DNA of 64,000 nucleotides from Burkholderia cenocepacia (GTDB lineage Bacteria > Pseudomonadota > Gammaproteobacteria > Burkholderiales > Burkholderiaceae). Of this stretch, positions 11,582-19,782 are shown one piece after another; the stretch's first letter is position 1; the number at the start of each line of letters is the position of its first letter. The stretch covers positions 558,001-622,000 of the forward strand of contig NZ_UAQZ01000007.1 of NCBI RefSeq assembly GCF_900446215.1, given 5' to 3'. The notes beneath the pieces were generated by a model, which was not told the origin of the DNA, made no database searches, and was given only the letters and a program-made list of their open reading frames with translations. A program made the position numbers and the translations under genes.

Positions 11582-12871
11582 ATGTTCGTGCAGTCCGACC
11601 GTCACGTCGCAAGCTACTACGCCGGCACCTACCCGGCGCCGATCCCGCATCGGCCGGTGCTGGACGAACGCGTCGACGCCGACGTGCTGGTCGTTGGCGC
11701 GGGTTTCAGCGGGTTGCATACGGCGCTGCGGCTCGCGCTTGCCGGCAAGCGCGTCGTCATGCTGGAAGCGAGCCGCGTCGCGTGGGCCGCATCGGGCCGC
11801 AACGGCGGACAGGCGCTGCTCGGCTGGTCGTGCGACATGCAGCCCCTCGAGGATGCGCTCGGCCGCGACGGCGCGCGGCTGCTGTGGAACAGCATGCGCT
11901 GGGCGGCGGCCGAGGTGCGCGAACTGCCGGCGCGGCACGGGTTCGACATCGACTACCGGCCCGGCAGCCTGTGGGCCGCGGTGCGGCCGCGGCGCGTCGC
12001 GATGCTGGCGCAGGCGCGCGACGAGGCGGCCGAGCGCTGGGGCTACGATCGGTTGCGCGTGATCGGGCGCGACGAGATGCCTGAATGGATCGGCGGCACG
12101 CGCTATCTGGCCGCGCTTCACGATCCGGAGGCCGGCCACCTGAACCCGCTGAAGCTCGCGCTCGGCCTCGCGCAGACGATCGAGCGCGCGGGCGGCCGCA
12201 TCTTCGAACAGAGTCGCGTGCTCGACTGCCGCGAGACGGCCGGCGGCCACGTCGCCCGCACGACGCGTGGCGAAGTGCGGGCGGACGTGCTGGTGCTCGC
12301 CTGCAATGCGTACGTCGACCGGCTCGACCGCGATCTCGCGCGCCGGCTGCTGCCGGTCGGCACGTATCAGGTCGCAACGGCGCCGCTCGCACCCGACGTC
12401 GCGCGTGCGCTGCTGCCGCGCAACAGTTGCGTGATCGACAACCAGTTCGTGCCCGACTACTTCCGCCTGAGCCCCGACAACCGGCTGCTGTTCGGCGGCG
12501 GCTGCACGTATCTCGGCGGCATCCCGGCCGATATCGCGGCGGCGACGCGCCCGCACCTCGAACGCGTGTTTCCGCACCTGGCCGGCGTGCCGCTCGACTA
12601 CGCGTGGGGCGGTCACATCGACATCAGCATGCGCCGCACGCCGGACATCGGCCGCCACGGGCAGCGCTTCTGGCTGCAGGGTTTTTCGGGGCACGGCGTG
12701 CTGCCGACGCTCGCCGGCGCGCGCGCGGTGGCCGACGCCGTGCTCGGCGACACCCGTCTGCTCGCGCAGTACCAGCGCATCCGCAACCCGCGCTTTCCCG
12801 GCGGCGGCCGGCTGGCCGCGCCGCTCGAGGCGATCGGCAAGGCCTGGTACCGTTTGCGCGATACCGTTTGA
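11582..12871 (+). CDS. puuB: FAD-dependent amine oxidoreductase, gamma-glutamylputrescine oxidase-like
   Basis: A 429-aa flavoenzyme of the DAO family resembling PuuB, which oxidises gamma-glutamylputrescine to the aldehyde with release of ammonia and peroxide. The dinucleotide-binding motif is DVLVVGAGFSGLHTALRLA near residues 35-53; SGRNGGQALLGW is the flavin-contacting loop typical of PuuB, and GGHIDISMRRTPDIG with GFSGHGVLPT forms the C-terminal FAD site. Start: ATG at 11582 with GGGAG upstream; an in-frame ATG 12 codons earlier overlaps the operator boxes. It is followed 17 bp later by an XRE-cupin regulator and then a PuuA-like ligase, which supports a polyamine or amino alcohol substrate. 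Confidence 0.88.
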   Translation: MFVQSDRHVASYYAGTYPAPIPHRPVLDERVDADVLVVGAGFSGLHTALRLALAGKRVVMLEASRVAWAASGRNGGQALLGWSCDMQPLEDALGRDGARLLWNSMRWAAAEVRELPARHGFDIDYRPGSLWAAVRPRRVAMLAQARDEAAERWGYDRLRVIGRDEMPEWIGGTRYLAALHDPEAGHLNPLKLALGLAQTIERAGGRIFEQSRVLDCRETAGGHVARTTRGEVRADVLVLACNAYVDRLDRDLARRLLPVGTYQVATAPLAPDVARALLPRNSCVIDNQFVPDYFRLSPDNRLLFGGGCTYLGGIPADIAAATRPHLERVFPHLAGVPLDYAWGGHIDISMRRTPDIGRHGQRFWLQGFSGHGVLPTLAGARAVADAVLGDTRLLAQYQRIRNPRFPGGGRLAAPLEAIGKAWYRLRDTV

Positions 12872-12888
12872 TTGCACCGGAATCCATC

Positions 12889-13446
12889 ATGAACGAACAG
12901 GAAGAGATAGAAAGTCTGGCGATCCTGATCCGCGACCTGCGCAAGCATCGCAAGGTCACGCTGAACGATCTCGCCGAACGGATCGGCCGCTCGGTCGGCT
13001 TTCTGTCGCAGGTCGAGCGCGGGCTGTCGCGTCCGACGGTCGCGGATCTCACCGCGATCGGCGAGGCGCTCGGCGTGCCGACCACCTATTTCTACAGCCT
13101 GAGCAAGCCGCGCAGCGTGCCGTGGGTCACGCGGCCCGACGAACGCCGCACCGTGTATTACGCGGCCGGCATTACCGACATCCTCGTGTCGCCGAACATG
13201 CGGTCGCGTTTCTCGATCCTCGAAAGCCATCTCGGGCCGGGCGCGAGCAGCGGCGAGCGGCCGGTCGACGACAGCGACGAGCAGGGCGGCTTCGTGCTCG
13301 AAGGAGAACTGACGATCTGGATCGACGGCGACGACACGCCGGTCACGCTCGGCCCGAACGATGCGTTCCAGCTGCCCGCGCACAAGCGCTTCCGCTACGC
13401 GAACCTGACCGACGCGCCGACGCGCGTGATCTGGGTATTCACCTGA
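12889..13446 (+). CDS. XRE family regulator with cupin domain, PuuR-like
   Basis: A 185-aa regulator with a Cro/CI helix-turn-helix (about residues 10-65: LNDLAERIGRSVGFLSQVER) and a C-terminal cupin (about 115-180, including GGFVLEGELTIWIDGDD). This architecture is that of PuuR, the putrescine-responsive repressor. It lies between the PuuB-like and PuuA-like genes, so it probably represses this set and releases it on binding a polyamine or intermediate. The target may be the TGAAATT boxes at 11522-11571. The ligand cannot be read from the sequence. Confidence 0.87.
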   Translation: MNEQEEIESLAILIRDLRKHRKVTLNDLAERIGRSVGFLSQVERGLSRPTVADLTAIGEALGVPTTYFYSLSKPRSVPWVTRPDERRTVYYAAGITDILVSPNMRSRFSILESHLGPGASSGERPVDDSDEQGGFVLEGELTIWIDGDDTPVTLGPNDAFQLPAHKRFRYANLTDAPTRVIWVFT

Positions 13447-13598
13447 GTAGTCAGCGGGGCGGGCGGTGTTGGAGGCGGCCCCGCCGCGCAGCCTGTTTGC
13501 AGTACTGATCGAGATGCGGCATGTGTTGCCCCGTGCGTCGCATGAATCCGGATCGCCGCGCCGCGGCACCGCCATACAAGACATGGAAAGGATGAGAC

Positions 13599-14945
13599 AT
13601 GGCTGACGTCGTTCCCGCGCTGGTCAGTGAAGTCCGCGCATTCCGGCAGGCGCACCCCGAGATCCGTTATGTCGACCTGATCTGCCTCGACCTGCCCGGG
13701 CACTTCTACGGCAAGCGCTATCCGATCGATGCGCTCGAGAAAGTCGCATCGGGCTCGCTGCTGAAGCTGCCGCAGAACTGCGTGCTGCTCGGCACGCAGG
13801 GCGGCCTCTACAAGATCGGCGACTACTGCTTCAACGACGGCGATCCCGATGCGCCGCGCCGCCTGATCCCCGGCACGCTGAAGCCCGTGCGCTGGGAGCG
13901 GCAACCGCTCGCGCAGATGCTGATCAGTTCCGATGGCACCGATTCCCCGATCGAATTCGAGCCGCGCGAGGTGCTCGCACGCGTGCTGCGGCGCTTCGCG
14001 GCGCGCGGCATCCGGCCGGTCGTCGCATTCGAGCTCGAGTTCTACCTGTTCGCCGCGCAGCTCGCGGACGGGATGCCGCAGTATCCGCGCGACCGCCTGA
14101 GCGACGACCGCGACGATCAGCCGAACATGCATATCGAGCGCCTGTCGCGTTTCTCCGACGTGCTGCACGAGATGGTCGAAGCCGCGTGCGAGCAGGGCGT
14201 CGATGCGACGGTGATCACCGCGGAGCTCGGGCCCGGCCAGTTCGAGATCAATTTCGGGCATACCGACGACGCGCTGCGCGCGGCCGACTGGTCGGCGCTG
14301 TTCTGTCGCAGCACGCGCGGTGTCGCGTTGCGGCATGGCTATCGCGCGAGCTTCATGGGCAAGCCGTATTTGCATGCGCCGGGCAGCGGCATGCACGTGC
14401 ACGTGAGCCTGTATGACGACGCGGGGCGCAACCTGCTTGCGGCGGACGGGCAGCGGCCGTTGCGTCACGCGGTGGCCGGCTGCCTCGCGCTGCTGCCGCA
14501 TTGCATGCCCGTGTTCGCGCCGAATCACAATGCGTTCCGCCGCTACGGGTCGATGGTCAACGCGGCGAGCCGCGCGAGCTGGGGTTTCGAGGATCGCGAC
14601 GCGTGCATCCGCATTCCCGAGTCGGACGCCCGCAACCTGCGGATCGAGCACCGGCTCGCGAGTGCGGATGCGAACCCGTACCTGGTGCTCGCGGCGATCC
14701 TCAGCGGGATGGAGCACGGGCTCGATGCGCGCCTCGAACCGATCGCGCCACTCAACGAGGATCGCGGCAGCGGGATCGATTTTCCGAAGGAGATGCTGTC
14801 GTCGGTCGCCGCGATGCAGGATCATCCGGCCGTGCGCGACGGGCTCGGCAGCGAGTTCGTGATGGTGTATTGCGAGAACAAGCGGCAGGAGGAATTGGAT
14901 TTCCGCAATGAGATCGGCGCGCGGGAGTATCGCTGGTTTCTGTGA
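13599..14945 (+). CDS. puuA: Glutamine synthetase family ligase, gamma-glutamylputrescine synthetase-like
   Basis: A 448-aa glutamine synthetase-type ATP-dependent ligase resembling PuuA, which joins glutamate to an amine. Core motifs: VAFELEFYLF (metal-binding glutamate), GPGQFEINFGH, GSGMHVHVSLYD and the ATP-site stretch NHNAFRRYGS; IEHRLASADANPYL is the C-terminal signature. The Burkholderia genome usually has a separate large GlnA, and this shorter non-GlnA type fits a catabolic role. Gap of 152 bp from the XRE gene with a clean GGATGAG ribosome site before ATG 13599. The set lacks PuuC and PuuD homologues here, so the pathway must be completed elsewhere. Confidence 0.88.
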   Translation: MADVVPALVSEVRAFRQAHPEIRYVDLICLDLPGHFYGKRYPIDALEKVASGSLLKLPQNCVLLGTQGGLYKIGDYCFNDGDPDAPRRLIPGTLKPVRWERQPLAQMLISSDGTDSPIEFEPREVLARVLRRFAARGIRPVVAFELEFYLFAAQLADGMPQYPRDRLSDDRDDQPNMHIERLSRFSDVLHEMVEAACEQGVDATVITAELGPGQFEINFGHTDDALRAADWSALFCRSTRGVALRHGYRASFMGKPYLHAPGSGMHVHVSLYDDAGRNLLAADGQRPLRHAVAGCLALLPHCMPVFAPNHNAFRRYGSMVNAASRASWGFEDRDACIRIPESDARNLRIEHRLASADANPYLVLAAILSGMEHGLDARLEPIAPLNEDRGSGIDFPKEMLSSVAAMQDHPAVRDGLGSEFVMVYCENKRQEELDFRNEIGAREYRWFL

Positions 14946-14968
14946 GCCGATGCCGCCGTCCGCACGGC

Positions 14969-16147
14969 TTATCGTCCGCGCGCCTGTTCCATCGGCAGGT
15001 GCGCGCCCCACGCGTTCGTCAGCGCTTCGATTTCGGCGACCGGATCGATCCGTTGTCGAGCGCTGTCGCTTACGTCGTCGCTGAATAACAGGTGCGCGAA
15101 TTCACGCGCACGCTCGGTGATCGCGGCGGTTTTCCCGCTGCGCCGCAGCGTGAACGCCGCAAGCGCCGCATCGAGATCGCCGCCGTTGGCTGAATCGTAT
15201 TCGTCGAGGCACCGGGCAAGATGCCACGCATCTTCGAGCGCCTGGCAGGCGCCTTGTCCGGAGGTCGGGAGCGGCGCGTGCGCGGCGTCACCGATCAGCA
15301 GTACGTTGCCGCGGTGCCATGCGTCGACCGGATCCAGATCGTGCACGCGGATCTTCGTGAGCGTGTCCGCTGGCGTCGCACGTATCACGTCCGTGACGGG
15401 CGCCGGCCACGGCGCGAAGCGCCGTTCCAGCATCCCGCGCGGATCGTCTTCCGCCGTATCGCACCTGTCGGCTTCCGGCCATGCCGCCGCCCAGTACACG
15501 CGATGCCGGTCCAGCGCGACGATGCCGAAGCGTTCGCGCGTGCCCCAGTAATCGAATATCGACACTTCGTCGACCAGCGGCGCATTGCTTTGCGCGACGC
15601 CGATCCAGTTGACGAAGCCCTGATAGACGGGGGTGTTGTCGCCGACCACATGACGTCGCGCGACGGAGTTCATGCGGCCGTCCGCGCCGATCACGAGATC
15701 GGGGGCGATCGTCGTGCCGTTGTCGAAGCGAACGACGGCGCGACCGTCCGCGCCGGTATCGATGGCCGTTGCGCCGTGGCCGAAGTGGACCTCGATGCCG
15801 CGCGCGGCGAGGTGCCGGGTCAGCACGGCCTGCAGGTCGCGCCGCAGGATCGACACCGTCGGGAAGCCCATGCGGCGGTCGAGCGCGCCGATCTCGGTGG
15901 CCTTGAGCAGGGTGCCGTGCCGGTCGATGCGCCGCATCGCATGCAGGCGGCCGCCGGCCTCGACGATGTCCGGCAGCAGGCCGAGCTCGGTGAGGACGAA
16001 GCCGGCATTCGGCCACAGCACCACGCCTGCGCCCATCGTCGATTCCGTCGGCCTGCGTTCGTACAGCCGGATCTCGTGGCCGCGCCCGGCGAGCGCGAGT
16101 GCGGTGCTCATGCCGGCCACGCCGGCGCCCAGGATTGCAATGTTCAT
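14969..16147 (-). CDS. FAD-dependent aromatic monooxygenase-like protein
   Basis: A 392-aa flavoprotein of the UbiH/salicylate hydroxylase type, which uses NAD(P)H and oxygen to hydroxylate an aromatic substrate. It has the Rossmann motif AILGAGVAGMSTALALAGRG at the N-terminus, a DG-type motif LVIGADGRMNSVARR and the GD motif VLLIGDAAHAPLPTSGQG. Start at 16147 (MNIAILGAG) with AAGGAG upstream; the open frame upstream to 16225 lacks family residues. It is divergent from a LysR-type gene at 16293, a common arrangement in which the regulator controls the enzyme. Substrate unknown. Confidence 0.88.
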   Translation of the reverse strand: MNIAILGAGVAGMSTALALAGRGHEIRLYERRPTESTMGAGVVLWPNAGFVLTELGLLPDIVEAGGRLHAMRRIDRHGTLLKATEIGALDRRMGFPTVSILRRDLQAVLTRHLAARGIEVHFGHGATAIDTGADGRAVVRFDNGTTIAPDLVIGADGRMNSVARRHVVGDNTPVYQGFVNWIGVAQSNAPLVDEVSIFDYWGTRERFGIVALDRHRVYWAAAWPEADRCDTAEDDPRGMLERRFAPWPAPVTDVIRATPADTLTKIRVHDLDPVDAWHRGNVLLIGDAAHAPLPTSGQGACQALEDAWHLARCLDEYDSANGGDLDAALAAFTLRRSGKTAAITERAREFAHLLFSDDVSDSARQRIDPVAEIEALTNAWGAHLPMEQARGR

Positions 16148-16292
16148 GACGCTCCTTGCCTGTGTCGTGCGAACGCTCGCTGGCCGCGGGTGCGTGCCCG
16201 GGCGTCGCATTGACGGGATGAGCATCGTAAATTATGGTCTCTGGCGGGATAAGCCATCGAAATCGGCAGGCTTTGATACCTAAAACGGGATA

Positions 16293-17231
16293 ATGATGCG
16301 TAGCAAGCTGGATCTGAATGCGGTGCGTGTGTTCGTGACGGTCGTCGATGAAGGCAGCTTTGCCGGCGCCGCACGCATGCTCGCGCTGCCGGGTTCCAAC
16401 GTGAGCCGTCATGTGGCGCAACTGGAGTCGCGGCTCGGCGTACGTTTGCTCGAGCGCAGCACGCGCCACCTGCGGATGACCGAGGCCGGGCGGTTGCTGC
16501 ACGAGCGTGCGCGGCCGATGCTCGACGCGCTGACGCAGGCCGAATGCGAGCTGACGTCGCAGCAAACGGAATTGCGCGGCGTGCTGAAGCTTTGCGTCCC
16601 GGGCGAAATCGGGCCGCGCATGCTGGGGCCGATCGTCGCGGAATTCGCGAGCCGCCATCCGCGTGTCGAGATCGACTGCGATACCAGCCTCGCGGGCATG
16701 TCGACGCTGCGCGACGATATCGACCTGTCGATCATCGTCAATCGCGGCAAGCTGGACGACAGTGCGTTCGTCGTCAGGCCGCTCGCGAGTTTGCCGAGCG
16801 TCGTCGTGGCCGCGCCGTCACTGGTCGCGCGGGTCGGGATGCCCGGCCTGACGGAGCAGCTCCGGCAGTTGCCGTGCATCACGACGTTGAGCACGCTGAA
16901 AGGGCAGCCGTGGCAGTTCGCCGATCGCGACGGACGGATTCACAAGATTCCGGTGGCGAGCCGGTATCGCGTCAATAGCGGCGAGATGGCGGGCCTCGCG
17001 GCGGTGAACGGGATCGGCTTCGCGATTCTGGTCGAACGCGCGTGCGCGGTGGAGCTTGCCGAAGGGCGGCTGGTGCGCGTGCCGCTGGAGATGGCGCCGG
17101 CGCCGCTGCAGCTGCATGCCGCTTACGCGAGCCGGAATTCGGTCAACGCGAAGATTCGCGCGCTGCTGCAGCTGATGCAGGAACGATTGGCGACGGAGGA
17201 GGCGCTGCCGTCATCGCGACCGCTTCGGTAG
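16293..17231 (+). CDS. LysR family transcriptional regulator
   Basis: A 312-aa LTTR with the N-terminal winged HTH (LNAVRVFVTVVDEGSFAGAA, residues about 7-26, then SNVSRHVAQLE) and a periplasmic-binding-protein-like effector domain. It resembles the subgroup that regulates single oxidoreductases or efflux genes. The ATG at 16293 is followed by a second ATG at 16296; either is possible. The 145-bp space to the divergent flavin monooxygenase probably contains its operator. The 3' end overlaps the convergent acetyltransferase by 21 bp. Confidence 0.9.
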   Translation: MMRSKLDLNAVRVFVTVVDEGSFAGAARMLALPGSNVSRHVAQLESRLGVRLLERSTRHLRMTEAGRLLHERARPMLDALTQAECELTSQQTELRGVLKLCVPGEIGPRMLGPIVAEFASRHPRVEIDCDTSLAGMSTLRDDIDLSIIVNRGKLDDSAFVVRPLASLPSVVVAAPSLVARVGMPGLTEQLRQLPCITTLSTLKGQPWQFADRDGRIHKIPVASRYRVNSGEMAGLAAVNGIGFAILVERACAVELAEGRLVRVPLEMAPAPLQLHAAYASRNSVNAKIRALLQLMQERLATEEALPSSRPLR

Positions 17232-17750
17232 GGCGCGCCAGTAGCGCACTTCCTCGATCGGCGTACCGTCGATCTCGAAGGTCTTGATGTCGTCTTCGGC
17301 GACGAAACCTTCGCGTTCGTAGAATGCTCTTGCCCGACGGTTTTTGACCAGCACCCACAGCGACACCCATGCATGACCCGCGTCGTGCAGCGCCCGGCAT
17401 GCATGGTCGACCAGCCGCGCACAGATCCCTTGCCCGCAATGCGCAGGATGCAGATAGATCGCTTCGATTTCGCCCCACGCCCGGTCCTTGTCGGCGTCGC
17501 GCGTCGGGCCGTACGCGATCCAGCCGGTCGGTGCGTGGTTCGCGAACGCGAGCGCGACGCATGGCCGGCCCGCGTCGAGTACCGCGCGCCATGCGGCCGT
17601 GCGCTTTTCGACCGACAGGCCGGCGAGGAACGGGGCCGGCATGATGTCCGTGTAGGTCGCTTGCCACGACGCGACGTGGATGCCGGCGATGGCCGGTGCA
17701 TCGGCGGCGGTGGCCGCGCGGATGTCGATCGTCGTCGTATTCGATGCCAT
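17211..17750 (-). CDS. GNAT family N-acetyltransferase
   Basis: A 179-aa acetyl-CoA-dependent transferase. The GNAT core is present: an N-terminal IRAATAADAPAIAGIHVASW strand-helix, the motif A acetyl-CoA loop around HCGQGICARLVDHA (Q/R-x-x-G-x-G/A variant), and the C-terminal NRRARAFYEREGF. The overall layout (TYTDIMP, then the WRAVL region) matches the broad group of uncharacterised GNATs in proteobacteria. Convergent with the LysR gene and overlapping it by 21 bp. Substrate not predictable. Confidence 0.85.
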   Translation of the reverse strand: MASNTTTIDIRAATAADAPAIAGIHVASWQATYTDIMPAPFLAGLSVEKRTAAWRAVLDAGRPCVALAFANHAPTGWIAYGPTRDADKDRAWGEIEAIYLHPAHCGQGICARLVDHACRALHDAGHAWVSLWVLVKNRRARAFYEREGFVAEDDIKTFEIDGTPIEEVRYWRALPKRSR

Positions 17751-17807
17751 GCGCCCTCCGTGTGGCCGGTTGCCGGTTGCCGGTTGCCGCGCTGCCGCCT
17801 GCCGGAT

Positions 17808-18386
17808 TCACGTCGCCGGATCCAGGCTGGCGTCGATGGCGAAACGGTAGTGGATGTCCACGTGTGATGCGTTGCCCGGTGCGTCGGTTTTCTTCAGCAC
17901 GAACTCGAACGCGGGTTCGAACCAGCCGTCGCGTGCGATTTCTCCGCCGAGGATCTCGACGTCGTACCAGCCGTTGTCGATTTCAATGACGGGCCTGCCT
18001 GGTTCGCGATAGCGCGCAAGCAGCGCATTCACCGTGTCGTCGGTGAAACGTTCGAGAATGCGCCACGTGTAGAGCATCACCGCACGATGCGCGACGCGCA
18101 ATACGTACCCGCCGCGTCGATGCTGCAGGCGGCTGCCTGTCTTCAACAGTTCGGGCGTGCCGTCGTCCAGCGTGAAGATGACCGTATATGGATGATTCTC
18201 GATGCCGGCCAGCGGAATGACGATGCCTTCGAGCACCGCCTGGTCGCCGCTGTCGCCGGTCGTGAACGCCGATGCGACGTCGTCCGGCAGCCCGTGTTCG
18301 TCCTTGTAGCGTTTCAGCAGCAGAAGATCGCCGACGAGAAAGTAGTCGATCAGATCGTTGAGGACTTCGGCGAATTGATGCCGCAT
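17808..18386 (-). CDS. Hypothetical protein, soluble
   Basis: A 192-aa protein without a recognised domain. No signal peptide or membrane helix is visible. It begins MRHQFAEVLNDLIDYFL and has acidic, beta-rich stretches such as GWYDVEILGGEIARDGWFEP. Start at 18386 chosen for the AAGGAA ribosome site; the open frame upstream is low-complexity. The downstream gap to the acetyltransferase carries three tandem copies of TGCCGGT (about 17767-17787). Coding is supported by codon-position GC bias and the ribosome site, not by homology. Confidence 0.7.
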   Translation of the reverse strand: MRHQFAEVLNDLIDYFLVGDLLLLKRYKDEHGLPDDVASAFTTGDSGDQAVLEGIVIPLAGIENHPYTVIFTLDDGTPELLKTGSRLQHRRGGYVLRVAHRAVMLYTWRILERFTDDTVNALLARYREPGRPVIEIDNGWYDVEILGGEIARDGWFEPAFEFVLKKTDAPGNASHVDIHYRFAIDASLDPAT

Positions 18387-18451
18387 CGTCGTTCCTTTCG
18401 AGCAGCGTGCCGTGCCGCGACGTGCTTCGCGGCACGGCACGCGTGGCGACC

Positions 18452-18841
18452 TTATTCGCCGAGCTTCGACGTCACGCAGCCGGTGCTCGAGCATTCGCGC
18501 TCACGCTCGCGCAGGAACGACAGTCGCGATTGCGTCATGTCGTTCGCGCACTGGATGTCGACGAGGTAGCTGCTGCCGCGCGTTTCGCTGCACTGCGCAT
18601 CGCGTTGCTTCAGCCACGCGAGCTGGCCGGCCTTCAGCGTCGCCTGCTGGTCGCCGCTCAGTTGCTTGCGCAACCGGCCGTATTCGTCGTTGAGATCGCG
18701 GTCGGACTGCGAGAACTGCGTGCTCGTGCAATAGACCTGGTCGAACGCGCTGCGCGGCTTTCCGCAGCCGGCCGCGTGCGCGGCGAACGGAACGGCGAGC
18801 GCGAGCAACGCGCAGGCTGCGAGCAGATTCTTTTTCTTCAT
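18452..18841 (-). CDS. Secreted LprI/DUF1311-like protein
   Basis: A 129-aa exported protein. The N-terminus is a Sec signal (KKKNLLAACALLALAVPFAA then HAAGC), with probable cleavage after AHA. The mature part carries the LprI/DUF1311 pattern of paired cysteines and the segment DLNDEYGRLRKQLSG followed by LAWLKQRDAQC. Family members include lysozyme inhibitors in mycobacteria and many uncharacterised periplasmic proteins. RBS GGAG before ATG 18841. The cell-wall amidase lies 53 bp upstream on the same strand, so the two may be co-transcribed and act in the envelope. Confidence 0.82.
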   Translation of the reverse strand: MKKKNLLAACALLALAVPFAAHAAGCGKPRSAFDQVYCTSTQFSQSDRDLNDEYGRLRKQLSGDQQATLKAGQLAWLKQRDAQCSETRGSSYLVDIQCANDMTQSRLSFLRERERECSSTGCVTSKLGE

Positions 18842-18894
18842 GGTGATGCTCCTGACTGGGTGAAAACCGTTGAACGCGACGGGCGAGACCGTCG

Positions 18895-19659
18895 TTATTG
18901 CGGCGTCGTGCACGCGTCGATGCCGCCCGCGATCGCGGCGGACAGGCGCTGGATCGTCTCGCGGCGCGCGAGCCGCGCTTCTTCGTCCGGATTGACGATC
19001 ACGCCGGCTTCGACGAGCACGGCCGGAATCGGCGCGGTGCGCAGCACGACGAGATCGTCGAAGCGGTGGATGCCGAGTTGCGGGTCGATCAGCGGACGAT
19101 TCTCGCCGCGGATCGGCTGCGCGTGATACAGCGACGGCCGTTCGCCGGCCGCGACCAGCCGCTCGGCGATCGCCTTCGCACAACGCAGGCTCTCCGCATA
19201 GTGCGGATTGCGCTCCGACACGAACACCGAGAAGCCGCGGAATTCGCGCTGCCGGCCCGCGTCGATGAACTGCTGCTGCATCGAGTCGTGATGGATCGAC
19301 ACGAACAGGTTCGCGTCGGGCGCCTGCGTCGAGCGCTGATTGAGCGCGATCTCGCGACCGTCCGCCGACGTGCGCAGCACGCGGTCGCCGTGCGCGGCGA
19401 GTTTGTCGGCGACGGCGCCGGACAGGTCGAGGTTGTACAGATATTCGACGCGGCCGCTGGCGCCGGTGGAGCCCGGATGCGCGGGCGTATGGCCGGTGTC
19501 GACGACGATGTAGCGGCCGGACGCGGGCTCGGTAACGATCGTGGCGGCGGTGTCGGCCGCGTGCAGCGCCAGCGGCGCGCCGAGCAGCGGGGCGCACGCG
19601 AGCATGCGCGCGGCGGCGCGCACGAGCGGGCGAAGGCGTCGGAAGGTTCGGTTCGTCAT
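18895..19659 (-). CDS. N-acetylmuramoyl-L-alanine amidase (Amidase_3), secreted
   Basis: A 254-aa zinc amidase that cleaves the bond between muramic acid and the peptide stem of peptidoglycan. After an export signal (about residues 1-34, ending LALHAAD) comes the Amidase_3 fold: YIVVDTGHTPAHPG (first zinc histidine), VEYLYNLDLS (zinc glutamate), LFVSIHHDS (second histidine pair) and VLVEAGVIVNPDEE (catalytic glutamate). The long arginine-rich start could be a Tat-like signal, as known for AmiA and AmiC. It lies upstream of the LprI-like gene on the same strand. Confidence 0.9.
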   Translation of the reverse strand: MTNRTFRRLRPLVRAAARMLACAPLLGAPLALHAADTAATIVTEPASGRYIVVDTGHTPAHPGSTGASGRVEYLYNLDLSGAVADKLAAHGDRVLRTSADGREIALNQRSTQAPDANLFVSIHHDSMQQQFIDAGRQREFRGFSVFVSERNPHYAESLRCAKAIAERLVAAGERPSLYHAQPIRGENRPLIDPQLGIHRFDDLVVLRTAPIPAVLVEAGVIVNPDEEARLARRETIQRLSAAIAGGIDACTTPQ

Positions 19660-19782
19660 TGTTGTTGTCGAGAGGGCGGACGGCGCATCGAACGGCGCGC
19701 CGCCGTCGGCCTGCTCAATGCAGTCGGAATGTCGCGCGATTATAGCGGGTGGCGGCGACGCCGCAATGACGCGCGACGGTTG

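Noticed and set aside
13395..15011. Long minus-strand frame opposite the PuuA-like gene
   Set aside because: Opposite a clear glutamine synthetase family protein; product is Arg/His-rich with no motif.
17767..17787. Three tandem TGCCGGT units as a CRISPR or VNTR-type array
   Set aside because: Only three short units with no spacers; a minor simple repeat.
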